Positions 37,631 through 45,652 are shown, counted from the first letter of the stretch. The stretch: 64,000 nt of DNA from Kibdelosporangium banguiense (GCF_017876405.1 NZ_JAGINW010000001.1:10987203-11051202); one strand, 5' to 3'. Translations and numbers: made by a program. The notes: generated by a model not told the origin, from the letters alone.

Positions 37631-38263
37631 CTGGATCGCCAGCGGTTCACAAGTTCGTGACTGATCAGGCAGAGCCGGCAACATGGCCTCCGATTCCGAT
37701 GCCGTGTCTCCCCGACTGGTGCCCGCCGGAGCCGTGTCGCCCCCACTGGTGCCCGGGGACCCTCCCCATGAGGGCGTTGTTAATAACTAGCAATGCCGCC
37801 TAGCTGACGAGGGTCGCATATTACTGCCGGCCCTCTTCAGCTGTAGTGCGTGCGAGGTGCTGACGACCCCGGGCGCGAGCCCGGCCAACGGGTTGACATG
37901 TCCGAACACCGGGAATGTTAAACGCTACGTAACTCGACGAAGTCCTGCTTCGCGGTGCACCCCAGGAGGGGTTAACGTCGTCGCTGACCACCAAACCTTG
38001 AGCGGGCGGTCCGCAGATCACTCCAGGCTTTGATAGAGGTAGAGCGGTGAGACCCTCCCCCTTGGAAGGTCGTCACCCCCGGGTTCGAGATGGTGCGCGA
38101 AACGCGAGCCGTGAGAATCGAAGGCGGGATCAGCGATGCTAATCAACATTCAAAGGAAGAGGAACTACCCACGTGGCCGCGAGTCACCACTGTCACTTGT
38201 TGGACAGTCATTCAGGCGGTTATTGTGCGACGTTATCCCCGTACAGCCGCTAGTGTCGAGGTT
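37631..38263. other. About 630 bp without a supported gene
   Basis: Contains a tRNA-like scrap around 38035-38090 (TAGAGCGGTGAGACC and CCGGGTTCGA with a hairpin between them) that lacks acceptor ends. Otherwise nothing recognisable; presumably the promoter for the gene at 38264. Confidence 0.4.
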
Positions 38264-38878
38264 ATGACTAACCCCCCAAATCCTGATACACTAGACCGGA
38301 CGTACGGAGGGGTGGATGGGTCACTTCGGCCACCGCTGCCGATTCGAATCGCGTTCTGGCTTAACAGCACCATTGTGGCGCTAAGCGTCCTGGTCTGGAT
38401 AGAACTGCTGTTCGCCTGGATAGCAGTGCTATGGTCGATACGAGAGTCCAGATTCTTCGGCACCCCAGAACGACCGCGAGTATATATAGGATTCCAATTT
38501 TTCGGCAAACCGGTCGACAAGCGGCAGTATTTAGAAGCTGGATTGTTGCCGGACGGGTTCGTGGAGTGGACATCACTCCTTACCGTCAGGATTTCCGTGC
38601 TTTTCCTGGGCCTGGTAGCGCTGGGCGTCCTGGTGCTGGTCAAGATGAGGGCAGGACGAAACTGGGCGCGGGTGGTGCTTGTGGTGCTGACTGCATTCGG
38701 GGCGATCGGCAGCGTGGTGATCCTGCTTGCGGCAAGCAGTGGCTGGGTGACTCTGGCTGGGCCCGCACAGTGGCTGCTCACCGTGTTCGCGCTCATCGTG
38801 TGTTTGTCCACCGCCGTGCTGCTCTGGCTTCCGGTTTCCGCCGCCTTCTTCCAGACCGCGCAACGTTGTCGCGATTGA
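38264..38878 (+). CDS. Four-helix membrane protein
   Basis: 204 residues from ATG 38264 (MTNPPNPDTLDRTYGGVDGS), with GAGG upstream. Hydrophobic helices: LNSTIVALSVLVWIELLFAW, VRISVLFLGLVALGVLVLV, WARVVLVVLTAFGAIGSVVI and WLLTVFALIVCLSTAVLLWL. A Pro-rich N-terminal tail is cytosolic. No family name assigned; similar actinobacterial four-helix proteins are uncharacterised. Confidence 0.75.
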   Translation: MTNPPNPDTLDRTYGGVDGSLRPPLPIRIAFWLNSTIVALSVLVWIELLFAWIAVLWSIRESRFFGTPERPRVYIGFQFFGKPVDKRQYLEAGLLPDGFVEWTSLLTVRISVLFLGLVALGVLVLVKMRAGRNWARVVLVVLTAFGAIGSVVILLAASSGWVTLAGPAQWLLTVFALIVCLSTAVLLWLPVSAAFFQTAQRCRD

Positions 38879-39799
38879 CGCGACGTTCCAGCTGGGGCAT
38901 ACCGGTCGCAAGATGTAGATCATGCTCCAGTCTGCTGGAACACATGGTTCGATCAACTGTCTACACGCGACAGTCTGGATGCGCTGTCTCCGGGGCCGTC
39001 TGCCGACGACCCCGGAGAGAGGGGGCACCCAACCTCTCCAGCCAGCACGACTTTCCTGTTGGCCCAAGGCCCCTACGCGCCGTCCGGCCCTAGCTGACCC
39101 CATGGCTACTGCTGCAGCGCTGGTGGAGAGCATGGTCAGACAGGCCCCCGCCCAATGACCTGCACCAACTACTCGACACCCTCGCACAAGGACAGGGCAC
39201 CAACCTCTACATACCCCCCGTGAAGTTAACAAACTACCGCTAGGGGCCACTTGAGGTGGCCAAAGCGTGTCGATGTCGCTTATGTGCCAGCGGAATTTGT
39301 TCCGGCAGCTCGGTAGCCATGGTTGCATGTCGTCCATGCTAGGGGGCAGCGTGTGGTGATTAGGGGATTTATTTGCCGCGCGATCTCTACCGCTCTTTCG
39401 ACCGCCTGCTCGCCAGGAGTGGGACGCAAGGGCGCGCAACCGAAGGGGGTATTCGTGACCGACGTCATGCCGGCACTGGGGAAACAAAGGACGGGTGCGG
39501 TTCATCGCGACAGCGCTGGTCGGCATTCGGGCCGTCCTCGCCCCGGGACTCTGGTGGATGACCAGCCGCCACCACGCGACGACAGATATCCATGCGGGCT
39601 GGACGATGCCCAACGCCGCGGACCGGATATAAGCCACTCGGGCAATCTCCCCACACAGTGGCCAACGTACCCGGCAGCGTGACAAAAGGACTTTCATTCA
39701 AGAAAGACGGGCACCATACAATATTGCACAGCCGTGGACGCGTCTGTCACATGAGCCTGGAAGGTTTCGGCCGCACCGTCATTTAAGTGGAGCCGAGAC
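38879..39799. other. About 920 bp of decayed sequence
   Basis: 39110-39240 reads LLQRWWRAWSDRPPPNDLHQ then LLDTLAQGQGTNLYIPPVKL and a stop, probably the end of a lost gene. 39360-39450 is the inverted copy of the 18.5-kb short repeat. No intact gene recognised. Confidence 0.45.
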
Positions 39800-39928
39800 A
39801 TGAACACCATTGCGCTTCTCATCGCGATGGACGTCGGTCTCATAACGACGGGAACCTGCCTGGTCGTTTTCGCGGACGAAATTGCACGTGTTGCCGTAAA
39901 GCTGTTTCGACGGAGAGATAATAAGTGA
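39800..39928 (+). CDS. Tiny one-helix membrane protein (42 residues)
   Basis: ATG 39800 with GGAG upstream encodes MNTIALLIAMDVGLITTGTC then LVVFADEIARVAVKLFRRRD. It shares GTCLVVFADEI with the 40-residue protein at 30690 but ends in a basic tail. It overlaps the next start by four bases (GTGA), so translation is coupled. Function unknown. Confidence 0.7.
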   Translation: MNTIALLIAMDVGLITTGTCLVVFADEIARVAVKLFRRRDNK

Positions 39929-40152
39929 CTGAGTTCGAAGACGCGGAAGAACCAGGACGTGACAGAGTCATGCCCGAAGATGTGCGCATGACAATCAACA
40001 GTATCGGCTGGTTGCTGATCCTCGGCCTCCCCTGGGCGATACCGTACCCACAGCTGCAATTGCCCGTAACAATGGCGGCCGTCGGGATCGGATTCGTAAG
40101 TGGTAGCATATACAACAACCATCTTCGCAAGCGAGGACTGCGATCTCGATGA
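39925..40152 (+). CDS. 75-residue membrane protein coupled to the tiny protein
   Basis: GTG 39925 overlaps the stop of the preceding 42-residue gene. The N-terminus is acidic (MTEFEDAEEPGRDRVMPEDV). Two hydrophobic segments follow (INSIGWLLILGLPWAIPY and LPVTMAAVGIGFVSGSIYNN), then the basic tail HLRKRGLRSR. Together the two look like a small membrane module. No family recognised. Confidence 0.65.
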   Translation: MTEFEDAEEPGRDRVMPEDVRMTINSIGWLLILGLPWAIPYPQLQLPVTMAAVGIGFVSGSIYNNHLRKRGLRSR

Positions 40153-40365
40153 CAGGCCCACGTCTACCCCGACACAGGAAGTGCCGATCTGCTGGCGTAA
40201 CTGCGGCACCTGACACACTTCGGTCGACCGGCCGGCCCAAAACGACACCACAGGACAAACAACGCCGATGATCAGTCGCCGCAGGCGGTTGACCGCCCGT
40301 TCGCCCAGCAGACGCGCGGCAGGACACGGAGACCAGGGCGGGCGCCGGGGAGGAATCTTCACAAC

Positions 40366-40662
40366 GTGAATCTTCGAACAACCACTACCATCACGAATGT
40401 GTGGGACTACGCGGTGGTCTACATGTCGGCACTTAATGACCCCCAGTGGTTGGGGAACGCTCACGAACCGTCCTGGTGTCGGTGGGACTGCCCAGCGCAG
40501 GCGCAGGTTCCTGAGGATGCCTCCCTGCGCGACGGCTGCGAACTCCTGGGACGGCAGGGTTGGGAGCTGGTAAGCGTTACCACCCATCCGCGTGGCGACT
40601 GGGGACGGCCAGGCTCAGTAGCCGGCGTGGTTTACACGTTGTTCTTCAAACGACGCGCCTGA
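40366..40662 (+). CDS. DUF4177-like small protein
   Basis: 98 residues. GTG 40366 follows GGGGAGGA. The pattern WDYAVVYMSALNDPQWL, then LLGRQGWELVSVTTHP and VVYTLFFKRRA, is that of small DUF4177-type proteins (W-EY, LN-LG-EGWELV, FKR). Function unknown. Confidence 0.7.
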   Translation: MNLRTTTTITNVWDYAVVYMSALNDPQWLGNAHEPSWCRWDCPAQAQVPEDASLRDGCELLGRQGWELVSVTTHPRGDWGRPGSVAGVVYTLFFKRRA

Positions 40663-40959
40663 CACTGCGCGTCCGAGTCGCTCCGGTCGATCGGCCTCAC
40701 CGCAGATCAGGACTACGAGCCCCTAGTAGACCTGTCCGGAGCCGTGGCCAGTGTGCGTCACTGGCGAATGTGCACACCATCTCCGCCAGGCCCAACAGGC
40801 GGACGCGGATACTGCCCGCGGCATCGCCGTCTCCGTCCAACGTCCCGGCAAACCGCGCGAACCCTCTAGGGAGGCCCGTCGACGGCCCCCTCCGTTCACT
40901 TTCTTTGGGCTGACCCAGGTTCTCATCGAGACTCGAACTGCCCCGCGCGGATGACGGAC
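40663..40959. other. Intergenic, no supported gene
   Basis: Convergent end region between the DUF4177-like gene and the minus-strand operon. Nothing recognisable. Confidence 0.4.
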
Positions 40960-41217
40960 CTATTCCTTGTCGTGACGTTCCAGAACGAGACTGATGAAAC
41001 CCGCGATGAGTAAGGCCGTCGTGATGGTGGGAATGACCGTGGCGACTCCCAGCAGCAAGGGGGAACCCCATCGACCCTCCCGAACGACAGCGCCGACTCG
41101 CTGCTGAACTGCATGATCACGATGGCCTGGATGCCGAGCAGGATAAATCCTGGCCACAGTAGGCGACGACTCCACCGAGACCCCGGGTTTGGTGTCCGGC
41201 TGATCCTTCTGCGGCAC
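40960..41217 (-). pseudogene. Two-helix membrane protein with compensating frameshifts
   Basis: The frame starts MPQKDQPDTKPGVSVESSPT, the sense then moves to another frame (LWPGFILLGIQAIVIMQFSS, ESALSFGRVDGVP) and returns to the first for LLLGVATVIPTITTALLIAG and FISLVLERHDKE. Two indels about 110 bp apart cancel out. It may be a pseudogene or an assembly artefact. It lies 22 bp downstream of the MFS gene and may be the last gene of that operon. Confidence 0.55.
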
Positions 41218-41239
41218 GGTCGATCCCCTTTCTTCTCGG

Positions 41240-42508
41240 TCAACGTGAAGGTGCGCGACTGGTTGCCGCTGGTGTCGTCACGCCGCTGCTCATGGGTGAC
41301 TGCTCCTCTGCCGCACGGACGGCACGCACACCTGGCACTGCGAACGTCACGAGACTCGCCGCCACCGGCACCGCGGCCAGTAACACCATGGCGCCATGCA
41401 TGCCGACGGCCGCAGCCAGCGGGCCGGCGCCGAGATAGCCGACGGGGGTGAGCAGCATCGTGCCGAAGTCGTCGATGGAACTGACCCGCGACAACGCGGT
41501 CGCCGGAACCCGCTGCTGCAGCACCGTCCGCCAGTACACATAGGTCATCGCCACCGCAGCGCCGGAGAGCAGGCTGTAGACGCCGAGTACAGCCAGGCCC
41601 AGCCCGCTGAGGAGCACGGCGGGGCGGGCCGCGGCGACTACGAGCAGTACCGCACAGGCAGCGGCAGGCCGGGCCACTGGCACCCGCATCGCGATGACGC
41701 TGCCCGCAAGCGCGCCTGCGGCGTAGGTCGCCATGATCACTGCCCAGCCGTCGGCGCCACCGAGTTCCAACCGTGCGACTTCCGGGCCGAGCACGAGCAT
41801 GGCCGGCACGGTCACCGCGCCGAACACGGTGAAGTTGAGGATCGACGCCCACAACCAGGTCCGCGACCGCACCTCACGCCAACCGGTGCGCAAGGCGGGC
41901 AATAGCCGCTCTGGAACCGTCCGCGCGGCTTCCGGCCGATGGCGCATCGCGGCCAGCAGCAGCGCGCTGACGCCAAATGTCACCGCGTCCATCGCTAGTA
42001 CCGCACCCGGCCCCAGCGCGCTGATCGCCACCGCGCCCAAGCCCGGGCCGGTGATCCGCAACAGGTTGGCCGACATGGCGACGAGCGCGTTCGCTTCCCG
42101 CAGCGACTCGCGGGGAACGATATGGGGCAGATGTCCGGCCAACGCGGGCCGGAACAAGGCTTCCGCACCGCCATAGACGATCTGTACCACGATGAACAGC
42201 CACAACTCGGCATCGCCGACGAACAGCATCGCGGCCAGCACAGCCTGCGTACTGGCACGCACGACATCCGAAGCGATCATCAGCCCGCGGCGCGGAAACC
42301 GGTCGGCGAGCACACCGCCGAGCAGCAGCAACGCCGCGAGCGGGAGATATCGTGCGGCGAGCACCACGCCGAGTGCGGTCGGTGACCCGCCGATCTCCAG
42401 CACGGCGAACGCCGTTGCCAGTGCGGCGGGCGCGTCACCTGCCATCGAGGCGGTCTGGCCGAAGAACAGCAGCCCGAAGTCCCGTTGCCGCAGCAACGCG
42501 ATGATCAT
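41240..42508 (-). CDS. MFS exporter
   Basis: 422 residues, twelve hydrophobic segments. Family marks: LLFFGQTASMAGDAPAALAT in helix 1, GGVLADRFPRRGLMIASDVV (the helix 2-3 loop motif), VYGGAEALFRPALAGHLPHI and GPGLGAVAISALGP. This is the DHA3-like drug/peptide exporter type (MefA-like). ATG 42508 overlaps the flavoprotein stop (ATGA), so it is translationally coupled and its cargo probably depends on that enzyme. It sits in the inner membrane, probably exporting the operon product (inference). Confidence 0.9.
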   Translation of the reverse strand: MIIALLRQRDFGLLFFGQTASMAGDAPAALATAFAVLEIGGSPTALGVVLAARYLPLAALLLLGGVLADRFPRRGLMIASDVVRASTQAVLAAMLFVGDAELWLFIVVQIVYGGAEALFRPALAGHLPHIVPRESLREANALVAMSANLLRITGPGLGAVAISALGPGAVLAMDAVTFGVSALLLAAMRHRPEAARTVPERLLPALRTGWREVRSRTWLWASILNFTVFGAVTVPAMLVLGPEVARLELGGADGWAVIMATYAAGALAGSVIAMRVPVARPAAACAVLLVVAAARPAVLLSGLGLAVLGVYSLLSGAAVAMTYVYWRTVLQQRVPATALSRVSSIDDFGTMLLTPVGYLGAGPLAAAVGMHGAMVLLAAVPVAASLVTFAVPGVRAVRAAEEQSPMSSGVTTPAATSRAPSR

Positions 42509-43050
42509 GTCTGTACGCCCAGCCAGTCACGGACCACGGCGGCCGCCTTGTCAGGCCCGATCATCGACACGCCTGGGCTACGCTCGCCCCGCCAGATCTC
42601 GTACACCTCGCGGGTTTCCGGCTCCACCACCGTCTCCCCCGACTCGCGCAGGTCCGCGACGTGTCGTTGGATCACTGGCTTGCCCCACATGGCCTTGTTC
42701 ATGTGAGGGAACCACAGTGCGGGCCTCGGTGACGCGAGCAGCGCCGTGGTGGCGGGCGTTGACGCCAGGCCCAGCGCGGCGCACGCCAGCAGATGGGCGG
42801 TCGCCGGGAGCACGACCATCGCCTTCGCCTTCAACGCCACCTCGACCGGGTTGAGGTCCGGGAGGTCGGCAGTCAGTACCTCGTCGGCCAACCAGCCCGC
42901 GACCTGTGACGGCATGAACCGTTCGGCACTCTTGGTCAGCAACACGACGATCTCGTCATCGACCGTTCGTCTGAGCTCGGACAGATAGGCGGCCAGCACG
43001 AGCGAAGCGCTCGATCCTCCTGCGACCACGACCAGTGCGTCCTCGCGCAT
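42505..43050 (-). CDS. LanD/PPC-decarboxylase-like flavoprotein
   Basis: 181 residues of the HFCD flavoprotein family (Rossmann-like, FMN-binding, usually trimeric or dodecameric), which oxidatively decarboxylates C-terminal Cys of peptides (EpiD, CypD) or phosphopantothenoylcysteine. Visible: VVVAGGSSASLVLAAYLSEL, VVLLTKSAERFMPSQVAGWL, VVLPATAHLLACAALGLA at the PASANT position, and ALWFPHMNKAMWGKPVIQRH with LRESGETVVEPE at the PXMNXXMW substrate-clamp. The His usually ~17 residues before the PASANT motif aligns with Asn-Pro (LNPVEV), and the motif Asn is His. ATG 43050 has GAGGGGGAG upstream. It sits between an 11-codon Cys-ending gene and the exporter. Confidence 0.88.
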   Translation of the reverse strand: MREDALVVVAGGSSASLVLAAYLSELRRTVDDEIVVLLTKSAERFMPSQVAGWLADEVLTADLPDLNPVEVALKAKAMVVLPATAHLLACAALGLASTPATTALLASPRPALWFPHMNKAMWGKPVIQRHVADLRESGETVVEPETREVYEIWRGERSPGVSMIGPDKAAAVVRDWLGVQT

Positions 43051-43084
43051 CGCTCCCCCTCGGTTTGTCGACGGACACGGGCAA

Positions 43085-43113
43085 GGGACCGCCCGGTGTA
43101 CGCGGGCGGTCCC
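43085..43113 (-). terminator. Perfect 11-bp hairpin after the 11-codon gene
   Basis: GGGACCGCCCG and CGGGCGGTCCC flank a 7-base loop, with no T-run after it. It lies 7 bp past the stop of the 11-codon gene and 35 bp before the flavoprotein start. Such a hairpin can end part of the transcripts or protect an upstream mRNA, giving more precursor than enzyme. Confidence 0.7.
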
Positions 43114-43119
43114 CGCGAC

Positions 43120-43155
43120 TCAGCAGGTGTTGCCGGGGTCGATGACCGTGATCAT
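43120..43155 (-). CDS. 11-residue Cys-terminated peptide (candidate precursor)
   Basis: ATG 43155 lies six bases after GGAGG within AGGAGGTG, an almost ideal Shine-Dalgarno. The product is MITVIDPGNTC and then TGA. It is too short for routine gene calling. A C-terminal Cys is exactly what LanD-type flavoproteins decarboxylate, and such an enzyme is encoded 69 bp downstream. The DPGN-T-C end echoes the DPGNC near the C-terminus of the cupin just upstream, so partial duplication of the cupin end is an alternative origin. The ribosome site, the position between co-directional genes and the hairpin argue for real expression. Confidence 0.6.
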   Translation of the reverse strand: MITVIDPGNTC

Positions 43156-43189
43156 GGCGCACCTCCTCTCGCCTGATGAAACGCTGGGT

Positions 43190-43663
43190 TCAGAACCGGC
43201 AGTTGCCGGGGTCCGGTTCGTCCACACCCGGCGCCTGGCCGGTGGGGGTGATCAGGACGACGTTGAGGATCAGCGGCTGGTCGGTCTCGTTGTGGACCGT
43301 GTGCACGTGGTGCGGTACCTCGACCCATCCCTGGCCGGGGCCGAAGTGCTCCGGACGGCAACGCCGATCCATGGCCATGTACCGGGTGGCGATGCCTTCG
43401 ACGACCGACACGAGCGCGTTGCCGTTGTGCGAGTGCCAGCCGATCTGGCCGTGCGGCGCGACAGTCAGCACAGTCAGCTGGAGGTCGGACGGCCCGTGCG
43501 TGTTGAGGTGCATCCGTCCATCGACCAGCACTTTGCTGAGCACTTTGCCGGTCACGCCGACGTTCGGTGTCGCCTGCGCGGCAGGCATCATCAACGCGCC
43601 GAAGGTCACCACCATGGCGACCGCCGCGGCGCAGGCGGCAATACGTGGGACTGGTCGGGACAT
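43190..43663 (-). CDS. Secreted cupin-domain protein
   Basis: 157 residues. ATG 43663 (MSRPVPRIAACAAAVAMVVT) follows GAGGGGGAAG. A classical signal peptide ends near MMPAAQA. The single cupin barrel has VAPHGQIGWHSHNGNALVSV (first metal motif, H-x-H) and the second motif WVEVPHHVHTVHNETDQPLI. It ends VDEPDPGNCRF, a C-terminus common in this actinobacterial cupin group. First gene of the minus-strand operon; 34 bp separate it from the 11-codon gene. It could be a metal-dependent enzyme or binding protein acting outside the membrane on an exported product (inference). Confidence 0.88.
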   Translation of the reverse strand: MSRPVPRIAACAAAVAMVVTFGALMMPAAQATPNVGVTGKVLSKVLVDGRMHLNTHGPSDLQLTVLTVAPHGQIGWHSHNGNALVSVVEGIATRYMAMDRRCRPEHFGPGQGWVEVPHHVHTVHNETDQPLILNVVLITPTGQAPGVDEPDPGNCRF

Positions 43664-43704
43664 GGCTTCCCCCTCGGACTGGTGTGGCTGCCGGATGCCG
43701 ACAA

Positions 43705-44190
43705 CCATGTCTCTCTCATTGCCAGCGAACATCGCTTCCACGGCAGGCGAACCCTGGTCGAGGACGCCACGGACCGCGGGAGCCGGCATAGCAAACTACG
43801 AGACTCCGGGCGTGTGGCGCCCCGACCATTTCCTCCTTTCCGAATTCCGAGCCAACAATGCGCGTCCAACGGAGAGCGGCGCGGACACGGTGCATCAGAC
43901 ATGGCCCTTATCCTGTTGCGGCACCGCCGACCACAGCGTCAGGGCAATCCCCTATTTTTCTGGCTCGAGGTCGGCGCCATCATCTTCTCAGCCGCCGTTG
44001 TCGGCCCGCGCCAGCGCACTTTCCACCGCGGAGCGAGTGGGAACACCAAGCTTGGCAAGGATGCGGGAGAGATGTACTTCCACGGTCTTGTGGCTCACAT
44101 GCAGGTGTTTGGCGATTTCACGGTTGGTCATGCCGGTGTCGATCAGTCGTGCGATCTCGAACTCTCGGCGGGTCAACTCCCCGGGCGGGG
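43705..44190. repeat. Segmental duplication, copy 2 of 31010-31480
   Basis: Same order and orientation as copy 1, including the 43921-43963 border repeat. It lies immediately upstream of the cupin operon, so it may supply or have displaced that operon's promoter. Confidence 0.88.
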
Positions 44191-44200
44191 CGATCTTGAC
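43988..44200 (-). pseudogene. Orphan LuxR helix-turn-helix (truncated LAL copy)
   Basis: Reads LTRREFEIARLIDTGMTNRE, IAKHLHVSHKTVEVHLSRIL and AKLGVPTRSAVESALARADN, then a stop. This is the GerE domain of the regulator at 31253 with a few substitutions. The ATPase and TPR parts are gone. The open frame extends upstream into the inverted segment, so a short HTH-only protein could in principle be made. Confidence 0.8.
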
Positions 44201-44275
44201 GGGTCGCCCCGCCCGGCAGAGGATCGCATGTTCCCTGGACCGCCGTGAGCTGCCATTGCAAAGAAATGCGGTCAT
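44190..44275 (-). repeat. Segment inverted relative to 34759-34851
   Basis: Reverse complement of 44190-44275 matches 34759-34851 (for example GCGGTCCAGGGAACATGCG and CGACCCGTCAAGA), while sequence on both sides matches in direct orientation. A local inversion of ~90 bp within the duplicated scar. Confidence 0.8.
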
Positions 44276-44276
44276 A

Positions 44277-44560
44277 ACCCGCCCGTACGTGTTCACCCTC
44301 CCAATACCGCAAGGTGCCGACCTGGAGGTACAGATCTTGCGCCGCATCTCCGAAATAGGGCCGGTTGTTCCACGTGTAGGAGGCGTGACCGTTGCCCCAG
44401 CCGCTGCTGCCGCTGTTCAAGCCGAAGAACCATAGGCCGCCGCCGACATCAAAGTGCTGTCGCAGCTCATCTCGACCGTGGCGGGCTGACGAACAGCGCA
44501 GCGGCGATCTCCTTGGTGATCCAGTCGCACGCGGGCAAGCCAGCACCCCTCTCTACACCG
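44277..44560 (-). pseudogene. Serine protease C-terminus copy 3
   Basis: Reads GLWFFGLNSGSSGWGNGHAS, YTWNNRPYFGDAAQDLYLQV and GTLRYWEGEHVRA, continuous here, unlike the IS701-split copy at 34.9/36.4 kb. The active-site GxSGG region has degraded to DVGGGLW, so the Ser is lost. No catalytic His half. Confidence 0.8.
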
Positions 44561-44605
44561 CAACCAAGGCGATCACGAATCAGAAATAAGGGTCAGAAAT
44601 AAGGG

Positions 44606-44646
44606 CTAGAAATAAGGGATTGCCCTGACGCTGTGGTGCGCGGTGC
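44606..44646 (-). repeat. Border repeat, inverted mate of 43921-43963
   Basis: Contains GGGATTGCCCTGACGCTGTG. It is preceded by three tandem units of the type AGAAATAAGGG (44581-44619). Confidence 0.85.
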
Positions 44647-45209
44647 AGGAAAAGAATGGGGACACGTCCGACTGCAGCTGCGGCACGGCGCCGGTCGAGG
44701 TGGACTGGATGGTGATCCTGCTCGCGGTGGGGGATCGCTTCTGCGGCCCCGGCAAGCGCTGACAGTTATAGGTCGTGACATATGTACTTATGTAGGCATG
44801 ATTACGGATACAGCGGAAGGAATCCCCGAGCTGCAAATGCGCATACGACGACCGTCGGGGCGGCAGTACTCCCTTTTGGAGGTAGGTGTGCACGAAGGCG
44901 GGCTGGTTGCGGATCGCTACTTTGATAGCTCGGCGCGTACCCGCCGCCCCCCGTTCCTGGGTAGTCGCATCGGACGCGCGGAGCACGGACGTGGGAGCGG
45001 CGGCGGACTGGATCCTCAGCGCAACGGACGGAAACCACGGCACGCCACGTGTTCGGCAAACGCACCGGCCCGGAGTTACTTGTCTGGTTCAACACTGCCT
45101 CACGTCCGTCTTTAACCGAACGATTCGATTATGTAGCGAACAACTCGCGCGCGACAAGGAAGACAAAGAGGTGTAGATCTCCCGTCGTCACGCGAATTGG
45201 AGGAAAATC
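44647..45209. other. About 560 bp without a supported gene
   Basis: An open frame from ATG 44798 (MITDTAEGIPELQMRIRRPS) loses protein-like character after ~35 codons and has only a weak ribosome site. It may be a decayed short gene. Nothing else is supported. Confidence 0.4.
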
Positions 45210-45652
45210 ATGAAACAGGTGATGTCCAAATACTTCTTGCCGTCGTCACCTTGCCGTCGTCGCGGCCATCATGATCAGCGGTATAGGCGTGAATACCTCC
45301 ACCATCGGGCACAGGAACACGGATTCCCCCAGCGTCGTCACGGGTTTGGTACATGTCCTGACAATCAGCAACGGCGAAACCGTCAAGAGACCCCGGATGC
45401 GACTGTAATGCTGCGGTGTAATCCCGACGGCGGTCGTCATCCGCACGCCACCCAGACCTGTACAGGCCAAGGAAAGTGGATGGCGACTTCACGACGTTGC
45501 GCAGGAGCACCGATGGATGCCCAGCGGTCTGGGCGCCGGTCACTGCGACCACAGACGGGACCTGGCAAGGCCGCCTCATCAGCTTTACGACCGGCGTTGC
45601 CTCTCCGCCCCTGCTTTCTGGTCACTCGTATACCGCTACGCCTCTGAAAGGA
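45210..45652 (+). pseudogene. Subtilisin-inhibitor-like (SSI) protein, frameshifted
   Basis: GGAGG precedes ATG 45210 (MKQVMSKYFL), the start of a signal peptide. The sense then moves between frames: AVVAAIMISGIGVNTS; VVTGLVHVLTISNGETVKR; TVMLRCNPDGGRHPHATQTC; and DGDFTTLRRSTDGCPAVWAP, VTATTDGTWQGRLIS. This order matches SSI family proteins: signal, LVLTVTxGE, V-L-C-P-GG-HP-A-x-C, GDFxxL, CPxxxDPVTVTAxGxWxG. Three frame breaks make it inactive. It lies directly before the azomycin-like operon, whose first gene begins ten bases on. Confidence 0.75.

Noticed and set aside
38035..38092. tRNA-like sequence (TAGAGCGGTGAGACC, a hairpin, then CCGGGTTCGA)
   Set aside because: No acceptor stem, the anticodon stem does not fold to a 7-base loop, and the T arm lacks its 3' strand. 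Not a gene.
44798..45115. Plus-strand frame starting MITDTAEGIPELQMRIRRPS
   Set aside because: Only the first third looks protein-like and the ribosome site is weak; left as decayed sequence.
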